Notes under the pieces: model-generated
The model's database searches: none
What the model was told of the DNA's origin: nothing
The model's input: only the letters and a program-made list of their open reading frames with translations
DNA from: Rebecca billardiae RCC1528
Lineage: Eukaryota; Haptophyta
Length of the DNA stretch: 64,000 nt
NCBI GenBank assembly: GCA_965240325.2
Contig: OZ251225.1
Span: forward strand, 558,001 to 622,000
Reading direction: 5' to 3'
Part shown: positions 1 through 11,031 of the stretch, in pieces
Layout of the letters: the number at the start of each line of letters is the position of its first letter
Position numbering within the stretch: position 1 is the stretch's first letter
Program-made: the position numbers and the translations under genes

Positions 1-1460
1 TGCGTCACCTCCGCCGCTGAGATCTCGATCGCACCAGAGCGCTCGAGCGCGGCCGTGTCGTCCAGCCCCGCAGCGACTGGCTGCTGCCCGTCCTGAGTGA
101 CCCACACGTGCCCCTTGATCTCGGGCAAGGTGATCCGCCTCTCCGGGTCCTTCTCGAGCATGCGCGAGAGCAGGTCGACGGCCGCCGGCGAGACGCGCGG
201 GGGGGCGCCCGCGCCCGCGCCAAAGCTGGGCTGCTCAGAGCACACGCGCATCGAGAGCTCGTCGAGCGAGTCGGCCTCAAACGGCAGCTCGCCGAGCAGC
301 AGCTCGTACACCGTGACGCCGAGGGACCACACGTCGGCAGCGCGGCCGGAGTACGCCTGCGCGTCACGCCGGAGCACCTCGGGCGGCGCGTACGCGGGCG
401 TGCCGGGCGAGCCGACCGCCAGGTCGCTGCCGCCCTCCTCGCCCTCGGCCGACAGCCGCGAGACGCCAAAGTCGCAGATCAGGTACACGCCGTGCTCGTC
501 GTCGTGCAGGATGTTCTCGGGCTTGACGTCGCGGTGGATGATGCTGTGGAAGTGCAGGTACTCCAGCCCAAGGAGCACGTCCACCAGGCAGCGCCGCACC
601 TCCGGCTCCGGCAGCGGCGACGGCGGCGGCGGCGGCGGCGCGCCGCCCGCCGCGCCGCGCGCCGCCGCGGGCGCGTGCTTGAGCACCGGCCCGCCTCTCA
701 CGTACTGCAGGACGAGGTACATCTTGTCCTGCCGCGGGTCGTCGATGATCTCGTGCAGCTGCACGATGTTCGGGTGCGACAGCTTCTTCATGATCGCCAC
801 CTCGCGCAGCACATCCTCGAGCGCGTTCGAGAAGGCGCCGCGCTGCTCGTCAAAGTGGCGCTGCCGCTTGAGGAACGACTTCTTCACAATCTTGACGGCG
901 AACTCGGAGCCCGTGCGCATGTCGACGGCGCGCTTGACCTTGCCGTACGTCCCGCGGCCGAGGACCTCGAGCAGCTCGTACTGGTGCACCGACTTGCGCT
1001 TCTTGCTCGTGCTCGCGCCGCCGCCGACGGGCGCGACCGCACCCGAGCGCACCGGCGTCCATGCTGGCGCGCCGCCCACGTCGTCATCGTCGACGTCCAG
1101 GTCGCGGTTGAAGCTGGGGAAGCTCGCGCGCGAGGTGCTGATTGCGCTCAGCTCGTTCGAACTCCACTTGTGCGCGTCCACCGCGAAGTGTCCGGAGCCG
1201 TGCTGTGCGGAGAAGGGCGAGGCGAAGCCCCAAAAGGGGCGCACGCTGCGCGTCCACGTGCGCGAGGGCGTGCGCGTCCCGAAAGGCGGGACGGCCACCG
1301 CGTGGGCCACGCCCTCGGGCTTGGAGAATGGGTTGCCCGTGGTTGCGCACTCGGGAGCAGCCGGCGGGCGCGCGCTGGCACTTGCGCACGCCTCGCACGC
1401 CCCTGGAGCTGCGCCCGGTGGGCAACTTGCCAGATGGGCAGGCGACAGTGCGCGCCCACC
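1..1460 (-). CDS. CaMKK/GRIK-like Ser/Thr protein kinase (partial)
   Basis: Reading the minus strand gives a continuous kinase frame that runs off the left edge. Visible in order are the glycine loop GRGTYGKV, the lysine in AVKIVKK, VLREVAIMKKLSHPNIV, IIDDP, catalytic HRDVKPEN, DFG, the activation segment GTPAYAPPEV and the subdomain IX segment DVWSLGVTVYELL. The end of the domain reads WVTQDGQQPV, close to the HPWVT-x-G-x-x-P ending of calcium/calmodulin-dependent kinase kinases and plant SnRK1-activating kinases (GRIK). It therefore probably phosphorylates the activation loop of AMPK/SnRK1- or CaMK-type kinases. The frame is open back to a stop at 1461-1463, but there is no in-frame ATG before the kinase domain, so the start lies in an upstream exon or is otherwise unseen. 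The proline/serine-rich stretch before the kinase (about 1000-1430) looks coding. The kinase call is firm; the subfamily is an inference from motifs. Confidence 0.85.
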
Positions 1461-1777
1461 TTACTTACTGATGCTTCTCGCTCACCGATCAGTAAACTTT
1501 ATACTGTAATCGTACCTTGATGAGTGTATCATACGTAGTAGTATTGGAGCATCGCTTTATTCTGTTCCAAATTGATCCGCGGCGCATTCGTCGTATAAAG
1601 CGATCCGGGATCAAGGGCGCGTCAAGTCAAAGATGCGGACATGCGGTGTGCCGTGTGCGTGCGCAGTTCACTGTCAGCAGATGACAATTGTATTAGTGTA
1701 ATAGTAGCAGCGCGATCGAGGTTGCACGATGGCGGCATCGGGCCATCCGTGCGCCAGTTGAGAGGCCAGGCCAAGGC
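1461..1777. other. Divergent intergenic region
   Basis: About 317 bp between the 5' side of the kinase (minus) and the EEP gene (plus). It is more AT-rich than the flanking coding DNA. The missing first exon and promoter of the kinase could lie here. I recognise no specific site. Confidence 0.4.
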
Positions 1778-2680
1778 ATGGGGAGTACGGTGCCCGCGCG
1801 CATGGGCGCGCTGTACGCCACCCTCGCAGCCCAGCCGCGCGCGCTCTTCGCGACCCACAACATCATGGACGGGCTGCGACTGCGCTCGCTCCTGCGCCAC
1901 TACGCCGACCTCAGACCGTACAGCGTGGTGGCGCTCTGCATCCAGGAGAACAAGCCTGGGCACGCTGAGCAGATCGCCGACACCCTCGGCCAAGGCTATC
2001 GCGCGCACTACGACGCGGGCGCCCCGCGCCTCGCCACTGTCTATGACTCAGGCGCGCTCGTCCTACGTGAGTCTGAGGTGCTCGAGCTGCCAAAGATCGA
2101 CACCATCCCGCTGTGGCAGCGGCTGTACATCGCGAGCGCCGAGCCGGAGCAGAAGCACGCCTCGCTGATGCGCTTTGAGCGAGCAGACACCCACTCGCCG
2201 CTGCTGATGGCGAATTTTCACCTCGACGCCGCGGGCACGAACCAGCACCGAGGCAACCAGCTGCTCACAATCTGCCGCGCTCTCGGTCGGCACTGGGCGC
2301 CAGGTACAGCCGTGGTCGCATGCGGCGACACGAACGCCTTCTCGTTCAGCCGCTGGCGGGCAAGCGCCGCACTCCGGCGCATGCTTGCTCCGCTCGAGAA
2401 CGAGCTCGGCGCTCTCGACGTGGGCGCCGCGGAGGACCGCAACACGCACTTCTTCTGGCGGGCCAACGAGCCCAAGCTCGGCCAAAGGATCGCCGTCTTC
2501 TTTGGGCAGTTCGGCGTGGACTTTCCCTGCCGCTACGACGTGCTGTGCACCAATCTCGACGTGCTCGACCACGGGCAAGTCGAGACGCTCGACTCCGACC
2601 ATGACTTGGTGTACGCAACCGTGGCATGGCGCAGAGGGCTTCACGACGACGTCAGTGTTCATTGTCCATCAGGCTCCTGA
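1778..2680 (+). CDS. Endonuclease/exonuclease/phosphatase (EEP) fold protein
   Basis: A single 300-aa frame with the ordered signature of the DNase I-like EEP superfamily: ATHNIMDG (residues 25-32, with the Asn of motif I), QEN (56-58, the metal-binding Glu), NFHLD (146-150), GDTN (183-186, catalytic Asp and Asn) and SDHDL (273-277, catalytic Asp-His pair). All catalytic positions of the fold are present, so an active metal-dependent phosphodiesterase or phosphatase is likely; the substrate (nucleic acid, inositol phosphate or other) cannot be told. No signal peptide or membrane segment is evident. ATG 1778 and ATG 1802 are both possible starts, as conserved sequence begins about residue 20. 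No intron is needed. It converges with the glycosyltransferase-like gene to its right. Confidence 0.85.
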   Translation: MGSTVPARMGALYATLAAQPRALFATHNIMDGLRLRSLLRHYADLRPYSVVALCIQENKPGHAEQIADTLGQGYRAHYDAGAPRLATVYDSGALVLRESEVLELPKIDTIPLWQRLYIASAEPEQKHASLMRFERADTHSPLLMANFHLDAAGTNQHRGNQLLTICRALGRHWAPGTAVVACGDTNAFSFSRWRASAALRRMLAPLENELGALDVGAAEDRNTHFFWRANEPKLGQRIAVFFGQFGVDFPCRYDVLCTNLDVLDHGQVETLDSDHDLVYATVAWRRGLHDDVSVHCPSGS

Positions 2681-2797
2681 TGGCTGATGACCGATCCGCT
2701 ATGCAGCCTTGAAATACTCAGAGTCAGACGACTCCGATGGCGGGCGATCTGACGCCAGTGCCCGTCGCATGCTACGACGTTATAATGTATATGTTTG

Positions 2798-2839
2798 TGT
2801 GACGATGTAATGTGTGCACATACACATTACATCGTCACA
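2798..2839. repeat. Perfect inverted repeat (hairpin)
   Basis: Left arm TGTGACGATGTAATGTGT (2798-2815) is the exact reverse complement of 2822-2839, with a 6-nt loop. It lies about 120 bp past the EEP stop codon in AT-rich DNA. It could be a 3' UTR hairpin or a small foldback remnant; no target duplication was recognised. Confidence 0.7.
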
Positions 2840-4764
2840 TCACAATAAGTGTGTGCACAGTCTGAAGAAAGCGATTTTCGGCGTTACCGTAATAACCCGT
2901 CCGCACTTCCGCCCAGTGGGGATGCGTGGAATTTTTTCGGCGTCGCGTTCGTGCCGAATCGTGCGCCGATTCGCCGAAGACCGGGCCGAAGCCGTTTGAG
3001 CATGGTCGTTCGTGCGCACGCCCATTCGAATCGATGGCGCGCTCCGAGCGGCGGGCGTGCCGCCGTGCGCGCATGTGTGCCGCGAGGGGGGCTGCGAGGC
3101 GTCGGCCGGCTTGTCAAGGCGGTTCCCCGGGGCGGCGTCACCCTCGCCCGCCCCTCCTCGCCCACCCTCGCCCCACGGGCGGCCACACGTGACCTGTAAA
3201 GATGACTTCACGGTAGCCGCGCGGCACGCGCGCGGAGAGGCGAGGAAGTGGTGTTTCGCGGAAAAACGCTATGTAGCATTGTGCTCAACCCATGTGGGCA
3301 CCCGCTCCACAAGTTTGCGCGCCTTCAAACCGCACACAGCGGCCTGAGCAGCTCCCAGACTGAGTTTCGCTCTTGAAGCCTGGTTTTGGGCCAGATCTTG
3401 GTGTGGATGTAGCGCGGCGAGGAGGCTACCAGGTCAGTCGACCGACTTCAGTGCACGCGGCATGCGAGCACTGCGTGCGGGGAGGAGTGTGACATGACAG
3501 GCTGTGGCGAGGTGGATGGCCGTGCAGGAGTATGCTAGGAAGGGCCGCTCCCGCGCTCGCGCGGTGCCTCGCGCACGCCTCTGCGTCGAGGACGAGCGTG
3601 TTTGAATGGCTCCGGAGAAGGCTTACGATCGCTCGTTGCCGATGGGCAGCGCGCGACACGTGCACACGACGAAGGTGACGACCAGGCACTCCGGCGAGGG
3701 CGGCTGTGCTGGTAGCAGACTGCATTCGGAGTAAGATGCGCCATCTTACGCGCCGCTTCACCTCGCTGCATCGCCGCACTAAGCAGCAGGGCTCCACGCT
3801 CACGAATGGCTCACTCACTCACACTTCACAGCAGCGCGAGACTCACTCACACTTCACACAATCACAGCAGCGGACCTGAGACCGCACCGGTCAAATCGTA
3901 CGACGTCCGCCTGACAACTAGCTGCCAAATGTCCATCTGGCTGATCAGCTCGGATCCGACCCGTCCGCGATCGTGCCCGGAGTGACAGTCGTGCCGCGGA
4001 GGCTCGGAGTACTGAAGGACCGCGGAGGCTCGGAGTGCTGAAGGAGTCGGGTGTGACAGCAGGGTGCTTTAGCGCTGCGGCCCGTGCCAGCCAACGACCA
4101 GACGTACTCTGAACTCTGGCCACTTGACCCGTTGTCACACGGGTGAGTGACCGTACGCCCTGCCTACCGCGCGCGCCGCGCGACTCGGGGTGATGGAGAG
4201 CGGATGGCGACAGCAGCAGCAGTCCTCATGAAGGTACGATGAAGCTGGCGGCACGGGTGCACGAGGTGGCAGGCGAAAGCGCGCCGACGAGACCGCATTT
4301 GACACACCTGAGCCGCACGCGCGTGCCGTCGCCGAGCGGCGAGCGCGCTGCAAACGCGCCGAACTACCGCGCGCGCCACGACGGCGCGGCACTAGCTGAT
4401 GCAGGCCGTACTGCCGGCACTGCTTCTGCGATCATGCGCCACGGTCGCAGCTGACTGCGTGAGCAGCAAGCGGGAGGCGGGTCCGGAGTAGGCACGTGCA
4501 GGCGCGCTCGCAGCCAGGGGTTGGTCCCGCATGGTCTACGCATGGTCCGCCATCGTGCCGGGGCACGTCACCTGGCCGACGATCCGGATGTGGCCCAGTC
4601 CGGACGTCACGCGATCCGGGACGACGTGAATACGATTCGCTCGTAACGAATCGTTACGCTAAAGTCACGTCCGGCTCACGTCCAGATCAGCACTTTATAC
4701 TTAGGGAATATCGTAGGCGCGCTCTTTTTCGGCCTATAATCTGATCAACTTCAAGACCTCTCTA

Positions 4765-4949
4765 TGCGATCTCAAAAACTCGAAACTGAATCTCAGTCGA
4801 AACTCGGTCTGAGTCAGGTCTCCGCCAGCCCTCCGCAAATCGCCCCCCGTCCCTTTTTTCTTGATCAAAGATCTTTTTGTCAAAACGTGGTTCGGGCCCG
4901 CAGTGCGGGCTCCACGCTGCGCGCTCCGCCCTGCACCGCGGGCCATCAT
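4765..4949 (+). repeat. Dispersed repeat, copy 1
   Basis: The segment from the ATCTCAAAAA tract to the GCGGGCCATC end is present in reverse orientation near 19713-19870. The best-conserved core is 4842-4949, near identical over about 105 bp, including GATCAAAGATCTTTTTG and CGTGGTTCGGGCCCGC. Within it, GGGCCCGC and GCGGGCTC can form a short hairpin. The element class is unknown. Confidence 0.75.
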
Positions 4950-5227
4950 CGTCCGTGATAGACGGATTAGAGAGAGAGTCAGCTAGAGACTAGATGAGAG
5001 AGAGAGAGAGAGAGACGTCAGACGGAGAGAGACTAGAGGCAGAGCCATCGAGATGAGATGAGTCAGAGAGAGTGATCGAGACTCACTAGTCAGTGACTAA
5101 TGACTAGAGAGAGCTTCAAGTTCAGCTAGAGTCAATCTAGCTTTCGTCTTCATATTAGCCACCGGTTGATGCCATATCCTGATGCCATCCTGGTCCTTGC
5201 ACTTGCAGCCTTGAGGCTTGATCGCCT

Positions 5228-7018
5228 TCAAGCGGGCTGAGCAGCCTGAGCCTTCACCCTTGCTGCTGCCTTCTTCGCCCTTGCTGCTGCCTTCTTCGCC
5301 GCGCTTTCCCTCCTCCTTGCAGCAACGCGTGCCATCATCGCCGCTCTTTTCCTCTTCCTTGCAGCAATTACAACACTCGCGCGATCGCGCGGCTGCATCG
5401 CGCAGCGCGCTGCCCCCTGTGTGAGGTCGCCCGTCCCATATGGCGGCGGCATCCCTGCCTCGGCGTCACCACGGCCACTCACAGCTGCGCATGTGGCGTT
5501 GAATCGGAGCAGAGGGGTGAGTCGGAGCGCCAGAGCGAGATGGCTGGGACCGGTGGTGTTCACTTCTCCGCGGAGCGCATCCAAGGCTGTCCGCCCACGC
5601 AAGAACGCGTCCGAAATGGGCATACCTGCCCTGCGCTGAGCCGTGCGAATCCAAGCCTCGCGAGCCTCATCGTCACGCGAGCGTGCTGCACGGGCGAGCT
5701 GGTCATTTTCTGACATGTTCCCTCTCGCTTTGCTCGGCACGAAAGCGAGCACGCGCTCAAATGCCTTCCGCGCGCATGCCGTGGCATTCGGTAGCGGAGG
5801 CAGCCCTTCAAGCGTGCACAGGTCCCGCCGCCTGTTATCGCAGCACACGGGCGGCACGTGCCCTGGCATCAGCGCCTCGGCGATGGCGGGCAGCAGCGGG
5901 CACATGGTCGCCATCCGGGCAAACGTGGTGTCGGGCAGCCCCAGAAGCACGGCGAGCTCTTGATCCGTCTTCGCGGCGAGCTCGCGAACCAGTTCCCTGC
6001 CCGTTCGCGCGAGTGGGTCCCCTCGGATCGCCATGCAGCGTGTCGGCACCACATAGCCGAACTGCAGCACCTTGCGCGCCAAGTCCGTGGGCACGCGGTG
6101 CGTGAAGCGCACGCGCGCGGTCGCGTTGAGCGCGTCGTGGATGTGCACCGACCACACATAGTGGCCCATACGATTTTTGATCCCGCGCGCCTGGAGCTGG
6201 CACTTGTACGATGCCCAGTGCTCGCCGATATCCAGCCACGTCTGCAGCGTGCCCGAGTCCGCCGCAACCCACCAGTCGAGGACAAAGTACGAAAGATCTG
6301 TCGCTGCGTCCCGCTTGCCCGAGGCGTAGGTGGAGACGAGGCACGGTCCGACGACGCGGCCCCACTTGTGACCACACGCCTGCTCCGCTGTGCGGCGCTG
6401 GAGCTCGTCCATCGGCCAGCGCATGCAGCACTCCGTTGGCAGCCAGATCGCATCAGGCGCGAGCGCGCGCAAGGGGACGGGCGCGGCAAAGACCAGGTCG
6501 ATGCGCGCGGCGAGCACGAGCGCGTACGGCGACCCGCGCGCGCGCTCGTGCGCGCGGACGAGCAGCGCGCCACGGCCGAGGGAGAGCGCCTGCGATGCAC
6601 CCGCATCCACGTGCTCGGTCGGTTCGTGCACACTCGCGACGAGTGCGTCGCCGTACAGGCTGTCGATGAACGCCGTGGCAAGGCCGTAGTTCCATGAGTG
6701 GATGAACACGTCGACGCCGCCTTCGTGCGCGTTGGCACGCACGACGTGCTTCATGTGCGACGCCGAGGCGACGGTGAGGGCGAGCTTGGACGGCAGGCAC
6801 GCGTCCGACGTGAGGTGCGACGGGGCCAGCAGCTGGCCAACCCGACCGTGCAGGACGAGTGCAAACGCGCGGTGCCGGCGCGTCGGGTCGTACAGCGCAG
6901 GGGCGCCACCTGCGCGTGTGATGTTCGTGGGAAAGGGCTGGGGCCAGGCGGTGACGACATCGAGGCCGGCCTCGACGGCGGCCGCAGTCACCAACGTGGA
7001 GATGATGAAGGGCAACAT
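5228..7018 (-). CDS. Secretory-pathway glycosyltransferase-like protein
   Basis: A 596-aa intronless frame starting at ATG 7018 with a hydrophobic N-terminus (MLPFIISTLVTAAAVEAGLD) typical of a signal peptide or anchor. Several N-x-S/T sequons (NIT, NAT, NTT) support ER/Golgi passage. The pattern LVLHGRVG near residue 55, VDVFIHSWN near 103 and LVLAARIDLVF near 168 resembles a family of algal, viral and bacterial glycosyltransferase-like proteins in which a short conserved Arg-x-Asp follows a FIHSW-type motif. Many cysteines lie in the middle (CCMRWP, CCDNRRRDLC), suggesting disulfides. The C-terminus is a lysine/alanine-rich helix-like tail encoded by short GCTGCTGCCTTCTTC-type repeats. Enzyme class and sugar donor are not identifiable by eye; the glycosyltransferase call is an inference, the open frame and secretion signal are direct. 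Confidence 0.65.
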   Translation of the reverse strand: MLPFIISTLVTAAAVEAGLDVVTAWPQPFPTNITRAGGAPALYDPTRRHRAFALVLHGRVGQLLAPSHLTSDACLPSKLALTVASASHMKHVVRANAHEGGVDVFIHSWNYGLATAFIDSLYGDALVASVHEPTEHVDAGASQALSLGRGALLVRAHERARGSPYALVLAARIDLVFAAPVPLRALAPDAIWLPTECCMRWPMDELQRRTAEQACGHKWGRVVGPCLVSTYASGKRDAATDLSYFVLDWWVAADSGTLQTWLDIGEHWASYKCQLQARGIKNRMGHYVWSVHIHDALNATARVRFTHRVPTDLARKVLQFGYVVPTRCMAIRGDPLARTGRELVRELAAKTDQELAVLLGLPDTTFARMATMCPLLPAIAEALMPGHVPPVCCDNRRRDLCTLEGLPPLPNATACARKAFERVLAFVPSKARGNMSENDQLARAARSRDDEAREAWIRTAQRRAGMPISDAFLRGRTALDALRGEVNTTGPSHLALALRLTPLLRFNATCAAVSGRGDAEAGMPPPYGTGDLTQGAARCAMQPRDRASVVIAARKRKRAAMMARVAARRRESAAKKAAARAKKAAARVKAQAAQPA

Positions 7019-7119
7019 GCGGCAACGTACTTAGTCTGGTGACGTCGCGACGACGACGGTGATGATTGTGTACTTGCGTCTCTTATTCTTAGTAAACTGT
7101 ACTAATCTTCAAAAATCAT

Positions 7120-7575
7120 CATAGATGTTAGTACGCCCATACAGTATGCTGATGACTTGCTGAGTATAGAAAAAGCATCATGCGTGCCCCTTCTGCCGAC
7201 TCGGCTCAAACTCGATGATCTTGAATTGCAAGACCGTGCACTGCTTGTACCTGGGACCACTGCCACAGTGTTGGGCTCGTATGCTGTTGGCAATGGCATA
7301 CCCCCGCCCCCTCTGGAGGCGGGCTGTCCACAGTGGAGTGGCCTGTCAAGACACTAGGTGTCTCGGTCAGTGGTTTGAGGTTGGGTGAGGGTGGTGGTTG
7401 GTTGGGGGCTGGCCAGGGTAGGGCTGGAGGCTTCGGCCGCCAGCCTGATCACCCGGAGCCCGTTATAAAGGGGAATTTTAAAGCATCAATTATTAGCAAA
7501 ACGTGTTCGCTTTCTATGAGAAAACACCGGACACTCACTTTCCCGAGAGCAGGGCTGGACGGCGCACGTGGCGAA
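7120..7575. repeat. Dispersed repeat, long copy
   Basis: The left part (7120-7172, containing GATGTTAGTACGCCCATA) and right part (7482-7575, containing TAGCAAAACGTGTTCG and CACCGGACACTCACTTTC) both recur, joined together, at 8247-8399. The roughly 310 bp between them are absent from the second copy. Confidence 0.8.
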
Positions 7576-8246
7576 AAAAAGGTGCGCACCGGGCGCCCGA
7601 GCCGCCCGCGCGGCACGCGACCTCAACTGCACCTGTTCCGATCTCGAGCTGTGGGCAGGGCGGGGTGTCGTGGATCCATGGGGAGACGCTCGGGGAAATT
7701 CGTCGGGGTAGTCTGGGACTGCGCGCGCACGCTCCCCGCCCTTCAGCGCGCCGCGCGTCGCCATGCTGAATTTCCGCGAGCGGGCGGGTGCAGGGGGGGG
7801 TAACGACATATTTTCCGAAATCTTGCGCTGTGACTTTCTTTTTCCTCCGACGGGTTTCGTCGTTTTTTTGTCTTCGGAATTGTCGTAGGTCTTCCCATGA
7901 AATTGTCCGAAGGAAAAAAAAGCCGTGCGTGTCCGAAAGCTGTCTGGAACGGCCTTCCGAGGCAGGCGAGATTGCAGGCCCTGTCCTGTAATTGACGTAC
8001 CCGTTGTCGTATTCGATCGGATTACGACCGTCACCTTAGAATAGGCACCATCTATTCACGACAGATTGGGATGCATAGCGGGGTTCATGCTTCTATACAG
8101 TTGCGATCGCGTGCGGACTATTTGTGCACTGGTCGTAGAGCGCATATCTCCGCATTTCTTCCAATATCTGGCTATATCACAGCCAATATTGAACCAAATG
8201 AGAATTTCTCAAATTCTCAAGAGTTCGTAGCCTAAAGAGGGGTAAA

Positions 8247-8399
8247 CATCATATAGATGTTAGTACGCCCATATGCTGACTTGCTGAGTAGAAAAAGCAT
8301 CATGCAGCATCATCAATTAGCAAAACGTGTTCGGTTTCTATGAGAAAACACCGGACACTCACTTTCCCGAGAGCAGGGCGGGACGGCGCACGTGGCGGG
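8247..8399. repeat. Dispersed repeat, internally deleted copy
   Basis: This 150-bp copy fuses the two ends of the 7120-7575 copy in the same orientation, with a few small indels. It looks like an internal-deletion derivative, as seen among non-autonomous transposons, or the product of a local duplication followed by deletion. Confidence 0.75.
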
Positions 8400-8677
8400 G
8401 TTCCTGATGAGGTCCCGCTGGCTTTCTCCCCCCTCGACTTGGAACCACCTTCACCCTTGCTGCCAGAGTGTATGTTACAAGCTACCTCCGGGACTCACTA
8501 TTCACACTGATGAGTCTGACAACGCCCCCCCTTGCGGCCCTTGCCCTTGGTCTGACAAGGACCGCCTGCTAGTATGGCGGCATCGATCATCGTCTTTGCC
8601 ATTTCTAATCCTCTGCTAGGGCTGTAACGTCGGATTCTCGACGACGACATCGAGATCGACGATCGCCCGATCGGTCA

Positions 8678-10902
8678 TCACGCGAAACCGCCCACGAGCC
8701 CGGCGACGACGACGACAAGGAGCGCGCCCGCAACGTGCACGGCGACCTGACCTCGCCGCGACTCGACCCACGCCTCCGTTGTGCCTGCCGCCCCGGCCGC
8801 CGCGACATCGACGCCAAGTGCTGGCGGCACATCCTCGAGCTTCGCCGGCGCGGCCTTCGGATCAGCCGCTCCTGCGCCTCCGCTCTCCCCGCGTGCGCCA
8901 GTGTGCGCCGCCAGCTGCGAGTGCGCCGGCTGCGAGTGCGCCGGCTGCGAGTGCTGGCTCTCGCTCGAGGAGCTGCTGGGCTGCGAGGAGGGGCCGCTGG
9001 TTGCCTTCGGCGGGGCCGCGCCCGGGTCGGCGCGGACGAGCTCCGCAGCCTTGTGCGCGCTCGCGCCGGCCGCGCCTGTGGCCGTGCTGTCCATCATCTG
9101 CACGTGCGGCGAGCGCTGCCTCTTGACGCCCGTCGAGCCCGCGCCGTCCGCGGCCCGGCTGACCGCGGCGCCGTGCAGCGCCTGCGGCGGCGGCGGCGCG
9201 CCGAGAAGCGAGACGACGACGGCGATGGCGAGCGTGACGGCGGCGATCACGAGCGCGACGTAGAGGAAGTGCGCGCACGCGAACCACGGCCCGCCGATCG
9301 TCGTGCCCACCCTCGCCGCCTCGCACTGCTTCACCATCCCCAGGTGCACGCCGTACTGCGCCAGCCCAAACACTGAGCCCACCAGCAGTGCGGCAAACGC
9401 GCCGCGCGCGTTGCACCGCGGCCAGAAGACGCCGAGCGTGCCAACGACGGTGATGGCGGGCGCGATGTGCGCGGTCGCGTTCTGCACCACGAGGTCTGCG
9501 CCGCGCGCGGTCGGGCGGCGCCGATGGGGCGTTGGGCACGACGCGGGGGCGTGAGCACGCGCCCGCTCGGCAGGCGGCGCGGCGCGCGCTGGCGGTGGGG
9601 CGCTCTGGCGGCGGACGGCAGGCGTGTGCGCGCGTGCGACGCACAGAACTCGCCGTCCTGGTGCGCGACGATGGGGAGCCACGCCATGGCGAGCACGCAC
9701 ACCACGCTCGTTGCGATCCGCCCGCACCACAGCAGCTCACGCTCCGACGCGCGCGGCGAGAGGAAGCGATGGTAGATGTCGACGGTGAAGAGGGTCGACG
9801 CGGAGTTGAAGTTGCTCGAGAGCGAGGACATCATCGCGCACACCATCGCCGCGACCATCACGCCGACCATGCCGACGGGGAACTCGCGCAGGATGAGCTC
9901 GGGGTACGCCTTGTTCGCGTGCCGCGCCTCGTCCAGCCGTGTCGCGCACCAGCCCGCGCCCGCGTCCGCGTCCGCGCCGCCCGCCATCCGGCAGCGCTCG
10001 AACAGCACGCGCGCTGCGATGCCCGGCAGCACCATCATGAACGGCGGCAGCAGCTTGGCGTACCCCGCGGCGACGCAGCCGGCGCGCGCGTGCGGCAGGC
10101 TGCGGGCCGCGAGCACGCGCTGCACCTGCGTCTGCTCGAAGATCCAGTACCACACCGAGCTCACCAGCTGGCCGGTGAGCATCGCTGCAAACGGGTACGA
10201 CGCGTCGTCCGCCGGCCGGTACATGTGCAGGTGCGAGCGCAGGTGCGCGAGCTCGAGGGTGTGCTGCATGCCCGCCCAGCCGCCGACGCGGCGCATGGCG
10301 ATGATCATCCCGCCGATCCCGCCGCCCACGAAGATGATCGCCTGCAGCACGTCCGTCAGCATCACCGCCTGCAGCCCGCCGCCGATCGTGTAGATGCCCG
10401 TCGTCACGATGATGATGGGCGTCGACGTCCAGAGCGACCAGCCTGCGAGGACCTCGAGGAGGATGGCGCCGGCGAAGAGGGTCGCCGCGATCTTCGTGAT
10501 GATGCACGAGAGCAGCGAGAGCACCGAGACCAGCACGCGCGTCTCCTTGCCGAACCGGCCCTCCATCCACTCCGGGATCGTCGTCACCATCGACCGCAGG
10601 TAGACCGGCGCGAACTTCTCGCCGAGCATGACGATCAGCCAGCCGGCGGTCCACTCGTAGAGCGAGACGGGCAGGCCGGACGCCGCGCCCGAGCCCGCCT
10701 GCCCCACGAAGTGCTCCGTGCCGATGTTGGATGCGAAGAGCGAGCCGCCGATCGCCCACCACGGCATCGCACGCCCGCCGAGGAAGAAGTCGGAGGAGGA
10801 CGTGGCGTTGCGCGCGACCCAGGTGGCCCAGATGCCGATCGCAAAGACGCCGAGCAGGATCACCACGATCACCAGCACGTCGGGCCACGCGAGCGCCGCC
10901 AT
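8678..10902 (-). CDS. Sodium/solute symporter, SGLT (SLC5) type
   Basis: Two exons, complement(8678..9495, 9645..10902), 691 aa. Exon 1 carries FFLGGRAMPWWAIGGSLFAS, EHFVGQAGSGAASGL, a KIAATLFAGAILLEVLAGW-like segment, IYTIGGGLQAVMLTD, WYWIFEQTQVQRVLAAR, NKAYPELILREFP and SSLSSNFNSASTLFTVDIY, which match the SGLT branch of the sodium:solute symporter family almost helix by helix. The 149-bp intron (9496-9644, GTGCG to GCGCAG) interrupts the loop before the IAPAITVVGTLGVFWPR helix; splicing makes QDGEFYLVVQN. Without splicing the frame runs into arginine-rich noise. After the last core helices comes a long serine/alanine-rich cytosolic stretch, then a final hydrophobic segment at the C-terminus. 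It should couple Na+ to uptake of a sugar or similar solute at a membrane; the substrate is unknown. It is divergent from the DUF1349 gene 130 bp away. Confidence 0.92.
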
Positions 10903-11031
10903 GAGGGCCCGTCCAAAACGCACCGCGCTAAACACGGCGCGTCCAGATGCAGGGGCTCGGCTGGGCAGCTGAGCTTCCGCTCCGCCGGCAATTCCGGCCA
11001 CCGGAATATTAACTTGCGAAGTAGCGGAACG
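10903..11031. promoter_or_regulatory. Bidirectional promoter with symmetric element
   Basis: Only 129 bp separate the start codons of the symporter and the DUF1349 gene, so both promoters must overlap. In it lies the perfect symmetric element ATTCCGG-CCA-CCGGAAT at 10991-11007, a plausible dimeric factor site. The promoter role is inferred from geometry; the element is seen directly. Confidence 0.55.

Larger units (their letters stand above)
2681..5227. other. Gene-poor convergent intergenic region
   Basis: About 2.5 kb between the 3' ends of two genes. I see no credible coding frame: the small ORFs are arginine-rich shadows. It holds an 18-bp-stem inverted repeat at 2798-2839, a copy of a dispersed repeat at 4765-4949 (inverted partner near 19.7-19.9 kb) and a GA-rich low-complexity stretch about 4965-5110. 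Confidence 0.5.
7019..8677. other. Intergenic region with partial duplications
   Basis: About 1.66 kb between the start of the glycosyltransferase-like gene and the end of the symporter gene, both on the minus strand. No credible gene is seen. It contains two related repeat copies (7120-7575 and 8247-8399) and AT-rich stretches about 7840-7920 and 8040-8260. Confidence 0.5.

Noticed and set aside
97-1520. Two 470-codon plus-strand frames over the kinase
   Set aside because: They are antisense to clear kinase motifs on the minus strand.
7142-7357. YADD-like reverse transcriptase motif (IQYADDLLSIEKAS) in the plus strand
   Set aside because: No other reverse-transcriptase motif flanks it, the frame is short, and the related copy at 8247 lacks the motif, so chance within a repeat is more likely.
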